This document shows, piece after piece, positions 37,666-46,319 of a DNA stretch of 46,898 nt. The position numbers and the translations under genes were made by a program. Below the pieces are notes generated by a model. The model was not told the DNA's origin, ran no database searches, and was given only the letters and a program-made list of their open reading frames with translations. The stretch's first letter is position 1; every line of letters begins with the position of its first letter. The DNA comes from Myxococcales bacterium. Its GTDB lineage: Bacteria; Myxococcota_A; Polyangia; Haliangiales; Haliangiaceae. The stretch is from assembly GCA_947483555.1 (NCBI GenBank), contig CANKMW010000075.1:1-46898 (forward strand). The letters run 5' to 3'.

Positions 37666-40196
37666 TTGGTCTCGTCCTTCGCCTTGGCGTCACCGACGCT
37701 CGACCCGTCGTCGTAGAGGTCGCCGAGCTTGACGGCCTCGCTCATCGAGTAGTCGTGGTACTTCGTCGTCGAACCGAAGCAGGCGTCCATCCCACCATAG
37801 TTGAGGCCGTCCTTGACCGGTGTCGTCGAGACCTGGGCGCTCTTGAGCTCGAGGCCGGCGAACGACTCGACGGAGGCGACGTCCCCGCCGCCCTGATAGT
37901 ATGCAGTGATGTGCGCGAGGCGATACACGACGTTTAGGTAGACCTCGGCATCCGGGTTCTTGTCGTAGAGCGCATCGAACGCGTCCGCCTGCGCCTCGAG
38001 GCTTTGCAACAGCTGCGCCTCGACCGTCGGTGCCAGGCGCTCGATTGCCTTCCGGATGTGCTCGGTCTCCATCTCGGCCATCCACTTGCCGATGAAGTAG
38101 TCGGCGATCAGCATCGCGATGATCGCGAGGCCCGCCCTGCCCGCGCCCTTCAGCCCGCCCTTGAACTTCGGGTCGTGCTTGTAGCGCATCTTGATGCGGT
38201 TGAGCGCTTTGCTCGGATTGAAGCTCTTGAGCTTCAGCATGCGGAGCGAGTTGAACGCCTTGCGCGTCTCGGCGCCGTTGCCGTCGACGTGGACGCTCTC
38301 GGCCGAGAAGTTCTTGAACGCCGCTTTGGGCAGCTTCAGGAAGCTCTTGAGCGCGCTGCTCAGCGAGCTGCGCGGTGGGCGGAAGTGGCCCGAGTGGTTG
38401 TCAATCCTGACGATCTTGCCATCCCGGATCTTGACCATCCCGGCCGCCTGGACCTGGGGCGCCTTGCCGCCGATCAACGTCGGGTGCGGCATGTTCTGGC
38501 CCTGCCGCTTGCCGACCCAGACCTCGCCCTTGTCGTCGACGACGTACATGACCGTGACGTTCTCGAAGCCGCCGCCGACCTTGCCGTTCTTGATCACCGA
38601 CGACAGCGGGGTCGCGGACGAGTTTTTGATGTAGCCGCGATCCTCCTGCCAGACTTTGCCCAGCGCCTCGTTCGTTGGATCGATGAACCGGAGCTTGTCT
38701 ACCTCGAACGCTTCGGTCACCACGCCCGGGAAGCGCGGGAGCGCGGTCCGCGGAGCGAGCGCCGCCGCTGGCGGTGCGCCGCCTGTGGGGGTGGGGGAAT
38801 GTTCAACGTCGTCGGCTGCCTGCGCGTTGGGGGCGGCGGCGAACCTGGCGGCGAACGCGTCGGCCTCCTGCTCGACGGGGTCTCCAGGCCGGGTCACGCC
38901 CTCGGAGCCCGCGCTCTCCGGCTGCAGGGTGTGGAGCACCTCGTGCGCGATCAACTCCTGGCCGGCCGCCGTCTCCGGCGCGTACGCGCCCGGCGCGAAG
39001 TAGACGTCGGCGCCGTGGGCGAAGGCGCGCGCGGCGAGAGCCTTCGCAGCCGCGCCGGCCGCGGCGTCGTCGTGGACGCGCACGTGCTCGAGCGACGCGC
39101 CCGCGACGCGCTCGAGGCGCGCGCGCAAGGCGGCGGGGAGCGGGCGACCGGGACTGCCCTTCGCGGCGACCAGCGCCCCGGCGGGAGCCGCGGCAAGCGC
39201 GACGTCGCCGACCGTCGCGTCGTCATCGCCCGCTGCGTCGCCCAGCAGCTCCTCGGCACCCGCGGCCACCGCCGGATCCTGATCGGCCGGCGCGTCGGCA
39301 TCCGGCGCTGCCGGCCCGGCGGTTGGCATCGCCGGATCGCCCACCAATGCGGCGCCGTCGACGGCCGAGCGGCGGATCGAACCGGGGAGCGACTGGGTCA
39401 GTGTGGACACGTTCACCGACAACTCGCGCGAGGTATGCGGGGCGCCAGCGGCAGCATTGGGCGCACCGACGAACGTCCGGGATGGAGCGGTTGTGCGTGC
39501 CGGCGGCGTGTGTGGAGCTGTCTGCCGCTGCACGGCACGCGCAGCCGTCCCGCCACCGTGGCCCGCGAATGGGTCCAGCAGCGCGGCAGCGGAATCGCGG
39601 CGCAGCACCGTGTCGGCAACCTGATCGGCGTGACGCTCATGGCGGTCAGCCTCGGGACCGATCCCACCGGCGAGGTGAACGCCGGCTCGCTGTTGCACGA
39701 CGTGAGCCGCTTCGTGGGCTGCCGTGTGCAGGTCGGGCGTGCCCGCGAACGCTACGTGATCGCCGGTCGCGTACGCGGTGGCCCCCATGGCAGCCGAGGC
39801 GTGGGCCGCAGCGGCGTCGGTGTGCGCCCGCACACCGGATATGTCGTGTGGTCCGAACGACGCCTGAATCGCGGCGAGGAACGGCAGAGGTCCGGACGCG
39901 CCCGCGATGCCGTGCTCGGCTTGGGCGTGGGTGGCAGCCGCCTCGGCGGCAGCCCCGTCTGCCGCTTCGCGGTCGGCGCCGGCGTTGGTGGCGCGCATCT
40001 GGACCGTGGGCGCGGCCGACGACAGCCACGCAATGGGCGACTCGTCGGGGAAGATGGCGCGGCAGGTGCCCCGCCCGTCGCCGTCGCCGCCGCCGTCGCC
40101 GTTGTCATGGACGAAGGCGAAGCTTCCAATGGGCGCCACCGACCGCCCATCGGCGCGTTGCTTGCGCTGCACCGGCAGGTGCTGAGTCAGGGTCAC
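37662..40196 (-). CDS. double DUF4157 (eCIS-core) protein with toxin-like C-terminus
   Basis: 844 residues from a GTG. The N-terminal TLTQHLPVQRK is the motif seen at the start of many DUF4157 proteins. First DUF4157: about 104-200, zinc-protease-like HEAAH at 161-165 (AAHEAAHVVQQRAG). Second: about 352-450, HEVLH at 418-422 (IAHEVLHTLQ). An Ala/Pro-rich linker joins them. The C-terminal 350 residues contain VKIRDGKIVRIDNHSGHFRP (588-607), a motif I associate with polymorphic-toxin tails, and one hydrophobic segment (about 687-706). No signal peptide: export would need a dedicated machine such as a contractile injection system, none of which is in the window. The GTG at 40196 is probably not the original start (see 40193-40294). 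Confidence 0.85.
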   Translation of the reverse strand: MTLTQHLPVQRKQRADGRSVAPIGSFAFVHDNGDGGGDGDGRGTCRAIFPDESPIAWLSSAAPTVQMRATNAGADREAADGAAAEAAATHAQAEHGIAGASGPLPFLAAIQASFGPHDISGVRAHTDAAAAHASAAMGATAYATGDHVAFAGTPDLHTAAHEAAHVVQQRAGVHLAGGIGPEADRHERHADQVADTVLRRDSAAALLDPFAGHGGGTAARAVQRQTAPHTPPARTTAPSRTFVGAPNAAAGAPHTSRELSVNVSTLTQSLPGSIRRSAVDGAALVGDPAMPTAGPAAPDADAPADQDPAVAAGAEELLGDAAGDDDATVGDVALAAAPAGALVAAKGSPGRPLPAALRARLERVAGASLEHVRVHDDAAAGAAAKALAARAFAHGADVYFAPGAYAPETAAGQELIAHEVLHTLQPESAGSEGVTRPGDPVEQEADAFAARFAAAPNAQAADDVEHSPTPTGGAPPAAALAPRTALPRFPGVVTEAFEVDKLRFIDPTNEALGKVWQEDRGYIKNSSATPLSSVIKNGKVGGGFENVTVMYVVDDKGEVWVGKRQGQNMPHPTLIGGKAPQVQAAGMVKIRDGKIVRIDNHSGHFRPPRSSLSSALKSFLKLPKAAFKNFSAESVHVDGNGAETRKAFNSLRMLKLKSFNPSKALNRIKMRYKHDPKFKGGLKGAGRAGLAIIAMLIADYFIGKWMAEMETEHIRKAIERLAPTVEAQLLQSLEAQADAFDALYDKNPDAEVYLNVVYRLAHITAYYQGGGDVASVESFAGLELKSAQVSTTPVKDGLNYGGMDACFGSTTKYHDYSMSEAVKLGDLYDDGSSVGDAKAKDETK

Positions 40197-40294
40197 CGCC
40201 CCGGGCTTGACGCCGGTCTGATAGATCTCGCCCGGCCGGTCTGATAGATCTCGCCCGGTTCCTCGAACGGAACGCGGCGCCGCTGGTCACGCAT
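40193..40294 (-). pseudogene. displaced 5' end of the DUF4157 gene (33-codon frame)
   Basis: ATG at 40294 opens MRDQRRRVPFEEPGEIYQTG, then runs through the second repeat copy in another frame and stops at a TGA that overlaps the GTG at 40196. If one copy of the 23-bp repeat is removed in silico, the frame continues as EIYQTGVKPGAVTLTQHLPV into the DUF4157 protein. I therefore read this ATG as the natural start, cut off by the duplication. As the DNA stands, it can only serve as a short leader whose stop overlaps the re-start codon. Confidence 0.75.
40213..40258. repeat. perfect 23-bp tandem duplication
   Basis: The 23-mer starting CCGGTCTGATAG and ending CTCGCCCGG occurs twice without a gap or mismatch (40213-40235 and 40236-40258). 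Length 23 is not a multiple of three, so the second copy shifts the reading frame. One or four copies would restore it. It lies 17 bp upstream of the GTG start of the DUF4157 protein and also separates any ribosome-binding site from that GTG. Confidence 0.97.
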
Positions 40295-40362
40295 GGCGAA
40301 CACTGTACGGCCGTGGCGTATCAGACCTTCCCCGATGGCCCGATGATCCCGGCGGTCGCATG

Positions 40363-42174
40363 TCAGTCCATCGACCGCCCGAAGTTCTCGCCCATCACAC
40401 CGCTGGGGTTGTTGATCGTCACGTCCGCCCCAACGACGGAAGCCGGCCAAACCCCACGACCCACCCAGCCGAGCACGGCACCGGTGTGCGTCGGCGAGCC
40501 CAGGTTGGGGCCGCCCGCGAATACGTCGCTGACGCCATCGCCGTTGAAGTCCGTGATCGCCACGGCTGTGCCGAGTGTGCCGAACGTGTTGCCACTGGTC
40601 AGCGCGGTCAGGTGCGTGGCCGGGAGCCCGACGACGTCGCCATACACGTAGATGACACCATCGTCGTCGCCCGTCGGCGCGCCGACCACCATGTCGTCCT
40701 TCCCATCGGCGGTCACGTCGGCGCACCGCACGCTGACACCGTGAGATCCATTCAGCGCTCCGCTAGGATGCGAGATCGTAAGGTCGGCGTCGTCGATCAT
40801 CGCTGGCCATGGATCGCGCGACCGATAGATGCGGGTGGCGCCGGCGTTCGCGGCCGGTCGGCTCTCGAAGGGAGCGCCGACCGCGACCACCGGCTCGACG
40901 AGCGGGCCTCCACACACGGCAGAGGAGGCTCCGAACGCCGCCGTGCCCGGCGCCGGCGACGGCAGGGTGACGTCGGGTGTTCCGAGCGTGTGCGGCGCCG
41001 ACGGATACATCCCTTGACCGAAGTACAAGTTCACCCGTCCGACGAAGCTGGCTGATAGCGGCGCACCCGCGACGAGGTCCGCCCGTCCGTCCTCGTTCAC
41101 ATCGCCCAGGGCAACTCCGCTGCCGAAACTGCCGACCATTTCGCCGGCGGGATCCGGCACGACGAGATCAGAGCCGAGCTGCGAGAACGACCAACTCGGA
41201 CGGCCGAAGTTGACGTGTACGTACCCGGGCTGGGTCGGCATGATGCCACCGCCTCCGACAACAAACGGCGTCGAACCGATCGCGACGTCCGCATATCCAT
41301 CGCCGTTCATGTCGCCGCGCCCCGCGACCGACGCCCCGAAAGCGGTCGCCGCGTCAGCGGTCGCGAGCGCGAACACGGTCGTCGCGTCAGGGACGGTGGC
41401 GAGCCACGAACCCCTTCCGAGATACAGGTACGCGGTGCCCATGTGGTTGTTGTTGTCGGTTCGCCAAGCACCCACCACGAGATCGCCATACCCGTCGGCG
41501 TTCATGTCACCGACCATCGCCAGCGTGCGACCGAAACGGCCGTCGACCTGATTCCGTGGATCCAGCAGTTTGGCAACCGTGATGGCGCCGCTACCCGGAC
41601 GTCCGAACGCGATGTAGGCCGCACCGACCTGCGTCGTCGTCGCGACATCGGCATCGATACCGACGAGGAGGTCGCCGTAGCCGTCGCCATTCACGTCGTC
41701 GGCGAGCCGACCCACATCGAGGTACCAGACGTCGCTCCAGTCGCTGCACCCCAGATCATTGCACGCCCGAACCCGCCAGAAGTAACGCCGCCCCACGGGG
41801 GCACTCATGTTGACGGGAAGGTTTGCGCTCGGTGCCGACGACGTTTCGGTGAGTGCGACTTCCGCGACCTCTGGCGACGCGAAGAGACACATCGGGAACG
41901 ACGTGGTCTGGCAGGAGTCATCGACCGCCAGCTCGTATCGCGCCGCGCCGGCCGCCGGCCGCCAGGCGAAGCGTGGGCGCAGCGAGGCGTCGGCGTGTGC
42001 GCTACCCGTCGTCGCGCCCATGCGTGGAGCGCGAAGGCGCGGGACGGCGGGCGGGCCGACCGCGGCATCGATGCCCGCGTCGCCGTCGCCAGGCCCGCCG
42101 ATGTCGTCGATCCCGAGGATGGCGTTGCACGCGGACAGCAAGCCGATCACGAGCGCCGCGACAACGCGGTTCAT
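40363..42174 (-). CDS. FG-GAP (integrin alpha-like) repeat lipoprotein
   Basis: 603 residues. The signal peptide has lipobox SAC (Cys16), and the mature protein begins CNAILGIDDI, a start I recall from many myxobacterial lipoproteins. Residues about 45-155 look like a fibronectin-III-type domain (PRFAWRPAAGAARYELAVDD, YFWRVRACNDLGCSDW). Then about seven FG-GAP repeats form a beta-propeller, each with a D-x-(N/D)-x-D-G-x-x-D loop: DVNGDGYGDLLVG, DMNADGYGDLVVG, DMNGDGYADVAIG, DVNEDGRADLVAG, DVTADGKDDMVVG, DFNGDGVSDVFAG. Surface adhesion is the likely job. Coupled by ATGA overlap to the TPR/PEGA protein upstream. Confidence 0.9.
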   Translation of the reverse strand: MNRVVAALVIGLLSACNAILGIDDIGGPGDGDAGIDAAVGPPAVPRLRAPRMGATTGSAHADASLRPRFAWRPAAGAARYELAVDDSCQTTSFPMCLFASPEVAEVALTETSSAPSANLPVNMSAPVGRRYFWRVRACNDLGCSDWSDVWYLDVGRLADDVNGDGYGDLLVGIDADVATTTQVGAAYIAFGRPGSGAITVAKLLDPRNQVDGRFGRTLAMVGDMNADGYGDLVVGAWRTDNNNHMGTAYLYLGRGSWLATVPDATTVFALATADAATAFGASVAGRGDMNGDGYADVAIGSTPFVVGGGGIMPTQPGYVHVNFGRPSWSFSQLGSDLVVPDPAGEMVGSFGSGVALGDVNEDGRADLVAGAPLSASFVGRVNLYFGQGMYPSAPHTLGTPDVTLPSPAPGTAAFGASSAVCGGPLVEPVVAVGAPFESRPAANAGATRIYRSRDPWPAMIDDADLTISHPSGALNGSHGVSVRCADVTADGKDDMVVGAPTGDDDGVIYVYGDVVGLPATHLTALTSGNTFGTLGTAVAITDFNGDGVSDVFAGGPNLGSPTHTGAVLGWVGRGVWPASVVGADVTINNPSGVMGENFGRSMD

Positions 42175-43181
42175 AGCGACCCGCTGAGCACGACGGAGAC
42201 GCCGTCGGGTGCGAGTGCCGGCGCGATCCGCAGCGCGGTCTCGCGCGAGGTTCGGGACGGAGCCGTGAGCCAGAGCGTGACGCCAACCCCGACGGCAACG
42301 AGCCCGGCCGCTGTCATCACGGTGGAGACGTTGCCACGCAGGCGCGCCTCATCCACCAGCGCCTGCGCGCTCGCCTGGTCGGCAACTGTGTCGCAGCGCA
42401 GGTCGTCCCCGCATTGCGCCTTGGCGTCGGACCAGCGCTGCTGGGCGAGATATCCGACGACGAGTCCACCCGCGGCAACCGCCCCACCACCGAGGGCCGT
42501 GACCACGCCGACCGTCCTGCGACTCGATCGCGACGAACCCAGCGCCGGTCGGTCGTCGGCCTCGCCGGCCGGCCGACGGTGGGGCGGTGACGGTGCGGTC
42601 GGCGGTCGTTCTCGAAACCTGGGTACGTTCACCGACTTCTTATCCCGCTCCGCGCCGACCGTCACGCTGGTCGACCACGCCTCGTAGCCAGGAGCCTTGC
42701 CCTCGATCGAGTACGGTCCGCCATCAACCGGAATGTCGGTGTTCCACTCGGCCTCGTCGACAGCGTTGCCGTTGCGAGTGATCTGGAGTCCGGACACGTT
42801 GGCGTCGATCGGGACGTTGATGATCAAGTACGAGAGCCGGCTCTCGAGCTTGGCGGCGCGATCCTTCGCCGTGGCGCCATAGCTCGCGCCATCCGCTCTG
42901 CTCCTCGACATTCGCTCGGCGTCGAGGAAGTGACCCCAGGCGCTGGCGTACTGGCCGTTCTTCTCGCGGCAGTCGGCGAGGTTCAGGAGCGTCGAGATCT
43001 GAGCATCCTTGCGGTAGCTGCCGTCGAAGGCCTTGCACGCATCGGCAACGCGGCCCGCCGCCAGCAAGCGCTTGCCCTCGCGGAACAGCTGCTCCGCCAC
43101 GTTCGAGTCTTGAGCTCGCACTGACCGCGTCGACAGCGTGAGTCCGACGAGTACCGTGAGGGTGACAGCATGGCGCCTCAT
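42171..43181 (-). CDS. TPR-PEGA type envelope protein with two C-terminal membrane segments
   Basis: 336 residues. A signal peptide (cleavage after RSVRA) is followed by a helical TPR region (about 25-105: AEQLFREGKRLLAAGRVADA and LNLADCREKNGQYASAWGHF). A PEGA-like beta domain follows (about 115-185: YLIINVPIDANVSGLQITRN then IPVDGGPYSIEGKAPGYEAW). Then come a charged linker and two hydrophobic helices (VGVVTALGGGAVAAGGLVVG and TAAGLVAVGVGVTLWL). This layout is common in myxobacteria, often next to Ser/Thr kinases, and is thought to anchor complexes in the inner membrane. The stop overlaps the FG-GAP lipoprotein start. Confidence 0.82.
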   Translation of the reverse strand: MRRHAVTLTVLVGLTLSTRSVRAQDSNVAEQLFREGKRLLAAGRVADACKAFDGSYRKDAQISTLLNLADCREKNGQYASAWGHFLDAERMSRSRADGASYGATAKDRAAKLESRLSYLIINVPIDANVSGLQITRNGNAVDEAEWNTDIPVDGGPYSIEGKAPGYEAWSTSVTVGAERDKKSVNVPRFRERPPTAPSPPHRRPAGEADDRPALGSSRSSRRTVGVVTALGGGAVAAGGLVVGYLAQQRWSDAKAQCGDDLRCDTVADQASAQALVDEARLRGNVSTVMTAAGLVAVGVGVTLWLTAPSRTSRETALRIAPALAPDGVSVVLSGSL

Positions 43182-43201
43182 CGATCAGGAATATCACGGC
43201 G

Positions 43202-45532
43202 TCAGCAGTCGGTGGCGTTCGTGCAGGTCCGGGTCTGGTCGAGCGTTCCGGACAGGCCGCCCTGGCCATCGTTGCCGTCGCGCTCGACGGCGGGTGCGAA
43301 CGGCGCGTGGGGCCCGCCGGCGCCGGCGCCGCCGGCAACACCGCCGGTGTACGTCACGGTGGTGGGCGTGACGGTCACGCCCGGTGTCCAGGCAACGCCG
43401 ATCGATCGGCCGCCGTGGCCGCCCGCGCCGCCGCCGCCGTGGCCGCCATGCACGCCGGCGCCGCCCGAGCCAGCCGCCGCGGCGCCGGGGTTGTTGCCCG
43501 GCCCGGCGCCGCCACCGGCGCTCTGGCCTCGTCCGCCACGCCCCCCATCACCGCCGCGACCACCGTTGCCGCGAGCGATCGTCACGTTCGTCATGACGAT
43601 CGTGCTGCCGGTCCCGGTCGCGAAGATGCCGAACGCGCCGCCGCCACCGCCGCCACCGCCGCCACCGCCGCGCGCCGCGCAGCCGCCCGCGCCGCCGCCG
43701 CCGCCGCCGGCGCCGTAGGCATCGGTGCCGCTGCCGTTGTCGCATCCACCGGCACCGCCACCGCCGCCGCCACCGCTGCCATTCTGACCGGTGCCGCCAC
43801 CGCCGCCGGTGCCCGCGTACCAATAGCCGGCGCTGACGCCTCCAATGAGGGTCGCCCGCGTGCCACCGGCGCCGTTCGCCACCAGCCCGCCGTTGCCGCT
43901 CGGATCGCTCGACGCGTTGCACGCGCTGGTGCCGGCGGGGCCGCCATAGCCCTTCTCGCCGTTCACGCCCGAGCGGAAGTCGCCGTCGGCGCCGTTGTCG
44001 CCGGCCTGCGCGTCGCAGTTGCCGAAGGCACCGCATGCCCCGGTGATCCCGCAGTCAGTATCCATCTCGCCGCCAGCACCGCCAGCGCCGCCGTCCATGT
44101 CGCGGGTCGACGGGCTCTGCGTGCAGGTATTGGTGCCACGACCGCCCCCGGCGCCGCGGCCGCTGATGTCGCACACGTTGAAGTACTGGCGGCCATCGCC
44201 GCCCCCGCTGGCGTTCATGTACGACTGGGCGTCGACGAGCACGGCATCGGTACCGATGGCGCCGCCGGCGCCGTCGGCGCCGTTGCCGGCGACGATGCGG
44301 AGGCGCTCGAGGCGCAAGAGCGCGGCGTTGGCGTGGATGACGTAGCTGGAACGGCCGTCGCCGCCGACGGTGCCGACGGCCTGCGGGCCGACCAGGATCA
44401 GGTCGGCGATCGTGACCTCGGCGACCAGCGAGTGGGCGCGGACGGTGAGGTACTCGCTGTCGCCGCCGATGCCGTTGTCGAGGCCACCGTTGATGGTAAC
44501 GACGTGACCGGCGGTCGAGTACGAGTTGCGCTGCCACGAGCCCGAATAGCCGCCCCAGATGCGGACGCCGCTGATCAGGCGCAGGGTCTCGGTGTACGTC
44601 CCGGCCTGGATGTAGACGTTGGGCCGTCCGGTCGACGATGCCCGCACGATGCCGTTGTTGATCGTGGCGCACGGATCGGTCGTGGTCAGGCCGCAGCCGG
44701 TGTCGTCGACGCCGGCCACCGCCACGAAGATGCCGCGGGTGATCTCGCCGTCGATGCCGTCGCAGTTGGCGTCCTGGTAGGCGCCGTCGGGATCGTCGGT
44801 GGTCGACGGCGGCGCGCAGGTGCCCCAGCCGGTCGCACCCAGGCACGATCGGGTGCCGGCGCAGGTGGTGGCGAGCGGCGTCATGATCGTGCACGCCTCG
44901 CTCATGCCCATGTTGGTGGCGTCGCAGTCGCAGGCGCCGCTGGTCGGGACGCACTGGCGGATCACGGTGCCGCCCACCGACTGATCCTGGCAGTTGAAGC
45001 CCGACGGGCAGGCGACCGTGCGGCAGTCGCGGCCGCAGAACCGCTTGCCGTCGGGATAGGTCAGGCAGCGGTCCTGTCCGACCTGCACGCACTCGGGATC
45101 GCCGGTGCAGGCGCTACAGAGCTGATCGACGACCGGCACGCAGACGTCGGTGACCACGCCGGGCTCGATGATGTCGACCACACCGAAGCAGCCCCACTCC
45201 GACGGGCAGGTGCCGGCGCTACAGAAGTCGGTGCAGCGACCGCCGGTGCCGACGAAGATGCAGATGTTCGACTGGCACTGGCCCTTGTCGAGACACGGCT
45301 CGCCGAAGCCGCGCAGCATCGCGTCGGTCGGCGCGTCGGTCAGGTCGATGCCGGCGTCGACGTCGACCACGCACGTGCTGCTGCCTGGATCGCACTCGTA
45401 GCCGGTCGGGCACGACGACGGGCCGGTGCACGCGCAGGTCTCTGCGCCGGGGTCGCAGGTTCCGCCCGGCGTGCTCGAGGCACAGGCGATGACGAGGGCT
45501 CCCCCGAGGAACACCAGAACAGCGCGAAACAT
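43202..45532 (-). CDS. MopE-like Cys-rich lipoprotein with right-handed beta-helix and glycine-rich tail
   Basis: 776 residues. The signal peptide ends IAC (Cys17). Residues 25-220 hold some 30 Cys in short knots (CDPGAETCACTGPSSCPTGY, CLDKGQCQSNICIFVGTGGR). A MopE-type metal-binding motif follows, DPDGAYQDANCDGIDGEI. A beta-helix is suggested by VYIQAGTYTETLRLISGVRI then WGGYSGSW and by later strand ladders with GLDNGIGGDSEYLTV. The last 320 residues are extremely Gly-rich, with polymers such as GGGGGGGAGG, and end in DQTRTCTNATDC. It is probably a surface or matrix protein. 20 bp upstream of the TPR-PEGA gene. Confidence 0.83.
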   Translation of the reverse strand: MFRAVLVFLGGALVIACASSTPGGTCDPGAETCACTGPSSCPTGYECDPGSSTCVVDVDAGIDLTDAPTDAMLRGFGEPCLDKGQCQSNICIFVGTGGRCTDFCSAGTCPSEWGCFGVVDIIEPGVVTDVCVPVVDQLCSACTGDPECVQVGQDRCLTYPDGKRFCGRDCRTVACPSGFNCQDQSVGGTVIRQCVPTSGACDCDATNMGMSEACTIMTPLATTCAGTRSCLGATGWGTCAPPSTTDDPDGAYQDANCDGIDGEITRGIFVAVAGVDDTGCGLTTTDPCATINNGIVRASSTGRPNVYIQAGTYTETLRLISGVRIWGGYSGSWQRNSYSTAGHVVTINGGLDNGIGGDSEYLTVRAHSLVAEVTIADLILVGPQAVGTVGGDGRSSYVIHANAALLRLERLRIVAGNGADGAGGAIGTDAVLVDAQSYMNASGGGDGRQYFNVCDISGRGAGGGRGTNTCTQSPSTRDMDGGAGGAGGEMDTDCGITGACGAFGNCDAQAGDNGADGDFRSGVNGEKGYGGPAGTSACNASSDPSGNGGLVANGAGGTRATLIGGVSAGYWYAGTGGGGGTGQNGSGGGGGGGAGGCDNGSGTDAYGAGGGGGGAGGCAARGGGGGGGGGGGAFGIFATGTGSTIVMTNVTIARGNGGRGGDGGRGGRGQSAGGGAGPGNNPGAAAAGSGGAGVHGGHGGGGAGGHGGRSIGVAWTPGVTVTPTTVTYTGGVAGGAGAGGPHAPFAPAVERDGNDGQGGLSGTLDQTRTCTNATDC

Positions 45533-45620
45533 GGTTCAGGACGGTATCATGTGGCCTGACCGCTTCCGGGAGCATCGTCTGTCACGGCCGGAACCCGGTG
45601 TGGCCGAGATCGCGATGTAG

Positions 45621-46277
45621 TCAAGGCTGCGACCGGGCCTGGACCGCGGCCTCGGTCGGCCCCAGCCAGGTCGCCAGCCGCGGCGCACCGTCGAGCGAGA
45701 GGGTGCCGCCCACGCCGGGCAGCGTGCTGACATCGACCAGCTCGAGCGACGGAAGTCGGGCCAGCGTCAGGTCGCCATCGACGCGGATCAGCGCCGGCAA
45801 CATGATCTCGAGCAGCGGCGGCGCGTCGGTGATGGTGATCGAGCCCGCCGATGCCAGCGCCGAGAGGTAGACGCCGCCGAGATCGAGATTGGTGACGATC
45901 CGCAGCGCACCGCCCACGTGGGCGAGCGCCGGCAAGGTCACGCTTCCGAGCGCGAACGTCCCGCCGATGCCGAGGTCGCCGTCGATCCGGGTCAAACGTT
46001 CGAGCGGCGACAGATCGAAGGGCACCGCACCGCGCAGCTCGAGGGCCGGCAGCGTCGCGCAGCCGCGCAGCGCGTCGAGCTCGCGCTGGGCGTGGACGCG
46101 GACCGCTGCGACGGGGCACGCGACGGTCGGCGGCGTCGGATCCGGCGTTCGACAGGCCGACATGGTCATGGCGACGGCGACGGTCAAGGCTACGGCGACG
46201 GTCACGGCGACGGTTTCGGTCTCGGCGACGGTCACGGTTTCGGCCACGGTTTCGGCGATGAACGGCTCGGTGCCCAT
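45621..46277 (-). CDS. lipoprotein with leucine-rich/receptor-L-domain-like repeats
   Basis: 218 residues from the ATG at 46277. The frame is open further upstream, but those residues belong to a transposase remnant. The signal peptide is unusual: alternating Val/Thr/Ala/Glu from a 6-bp repeat (VAVTVAVALTVAVAMTMSAC, Cys at about 41). After a Pro/Thr tether, residues 60-200 form repeats of about 22 with pattern L-x-x-(L/V)-x-x-(V/I)-x-G-x-(L/I)-x-I, for example LTRIDGDLGIGGTFALGSV, ALAHVGGALRIVTNLDLGGV and ALIRVDGDLTLARLPSLELV. These match receptor L-domain or LRR solenoids used for binding. Function unknown. Confidence 0.72.
   Translation of the reverse strand: MGTEPFIAETVAETVTVAETETVAVTVAVALTVAVAMTMSACRTPDPTPPTVACPVAAVRVHAQRELDALRGCATLPALELRGAVPFDLSPLERLTRIDGDLGIGGTFALGSVTLPALAHVGGALRIVTNLDLGGVYLSALASAGSITITDAPPLLEIMLPALIRVDGDLTLARLPSLELVDVSTLPGVGGTLSLDGAPRLATWLGPTEAAVQARSQP
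46163..46259. repeat. degenerate 6-bp repeat encoding a lipoprotein signal peptide
   Basis: Units of the type GCGACG, GTCACG, GTTTCG and GTCTCG alternate for about 97 bp on the plus strand. On the minus strand they encode the Val-Thr/Val-Ala dipeptides that make up the hydrophobic core of the signal peptide of the LRR-like lipoprotein. Confidence 0.85.
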
Positions 46278-46319
46278 GTGCTCGGCCGCCCGAACGGTGT
46301 GGGCGCTGAGGAGGTCCTG

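Noticed and set aside
37662..40196. A complete extracellular contractile injection system
   Set aside because: No sheath, tube, baseplate or AAA+ ATPase genes occur in the window; only the DUF4157 protein is present.
43307..45559. A 750-codon plus-strand frame opposite the Gly-rich protein
   Set aside because: Ala/Gly/Val polymer without motifs; the minus-strand frame has a signal peptide, Cys knots and a MopE motif.
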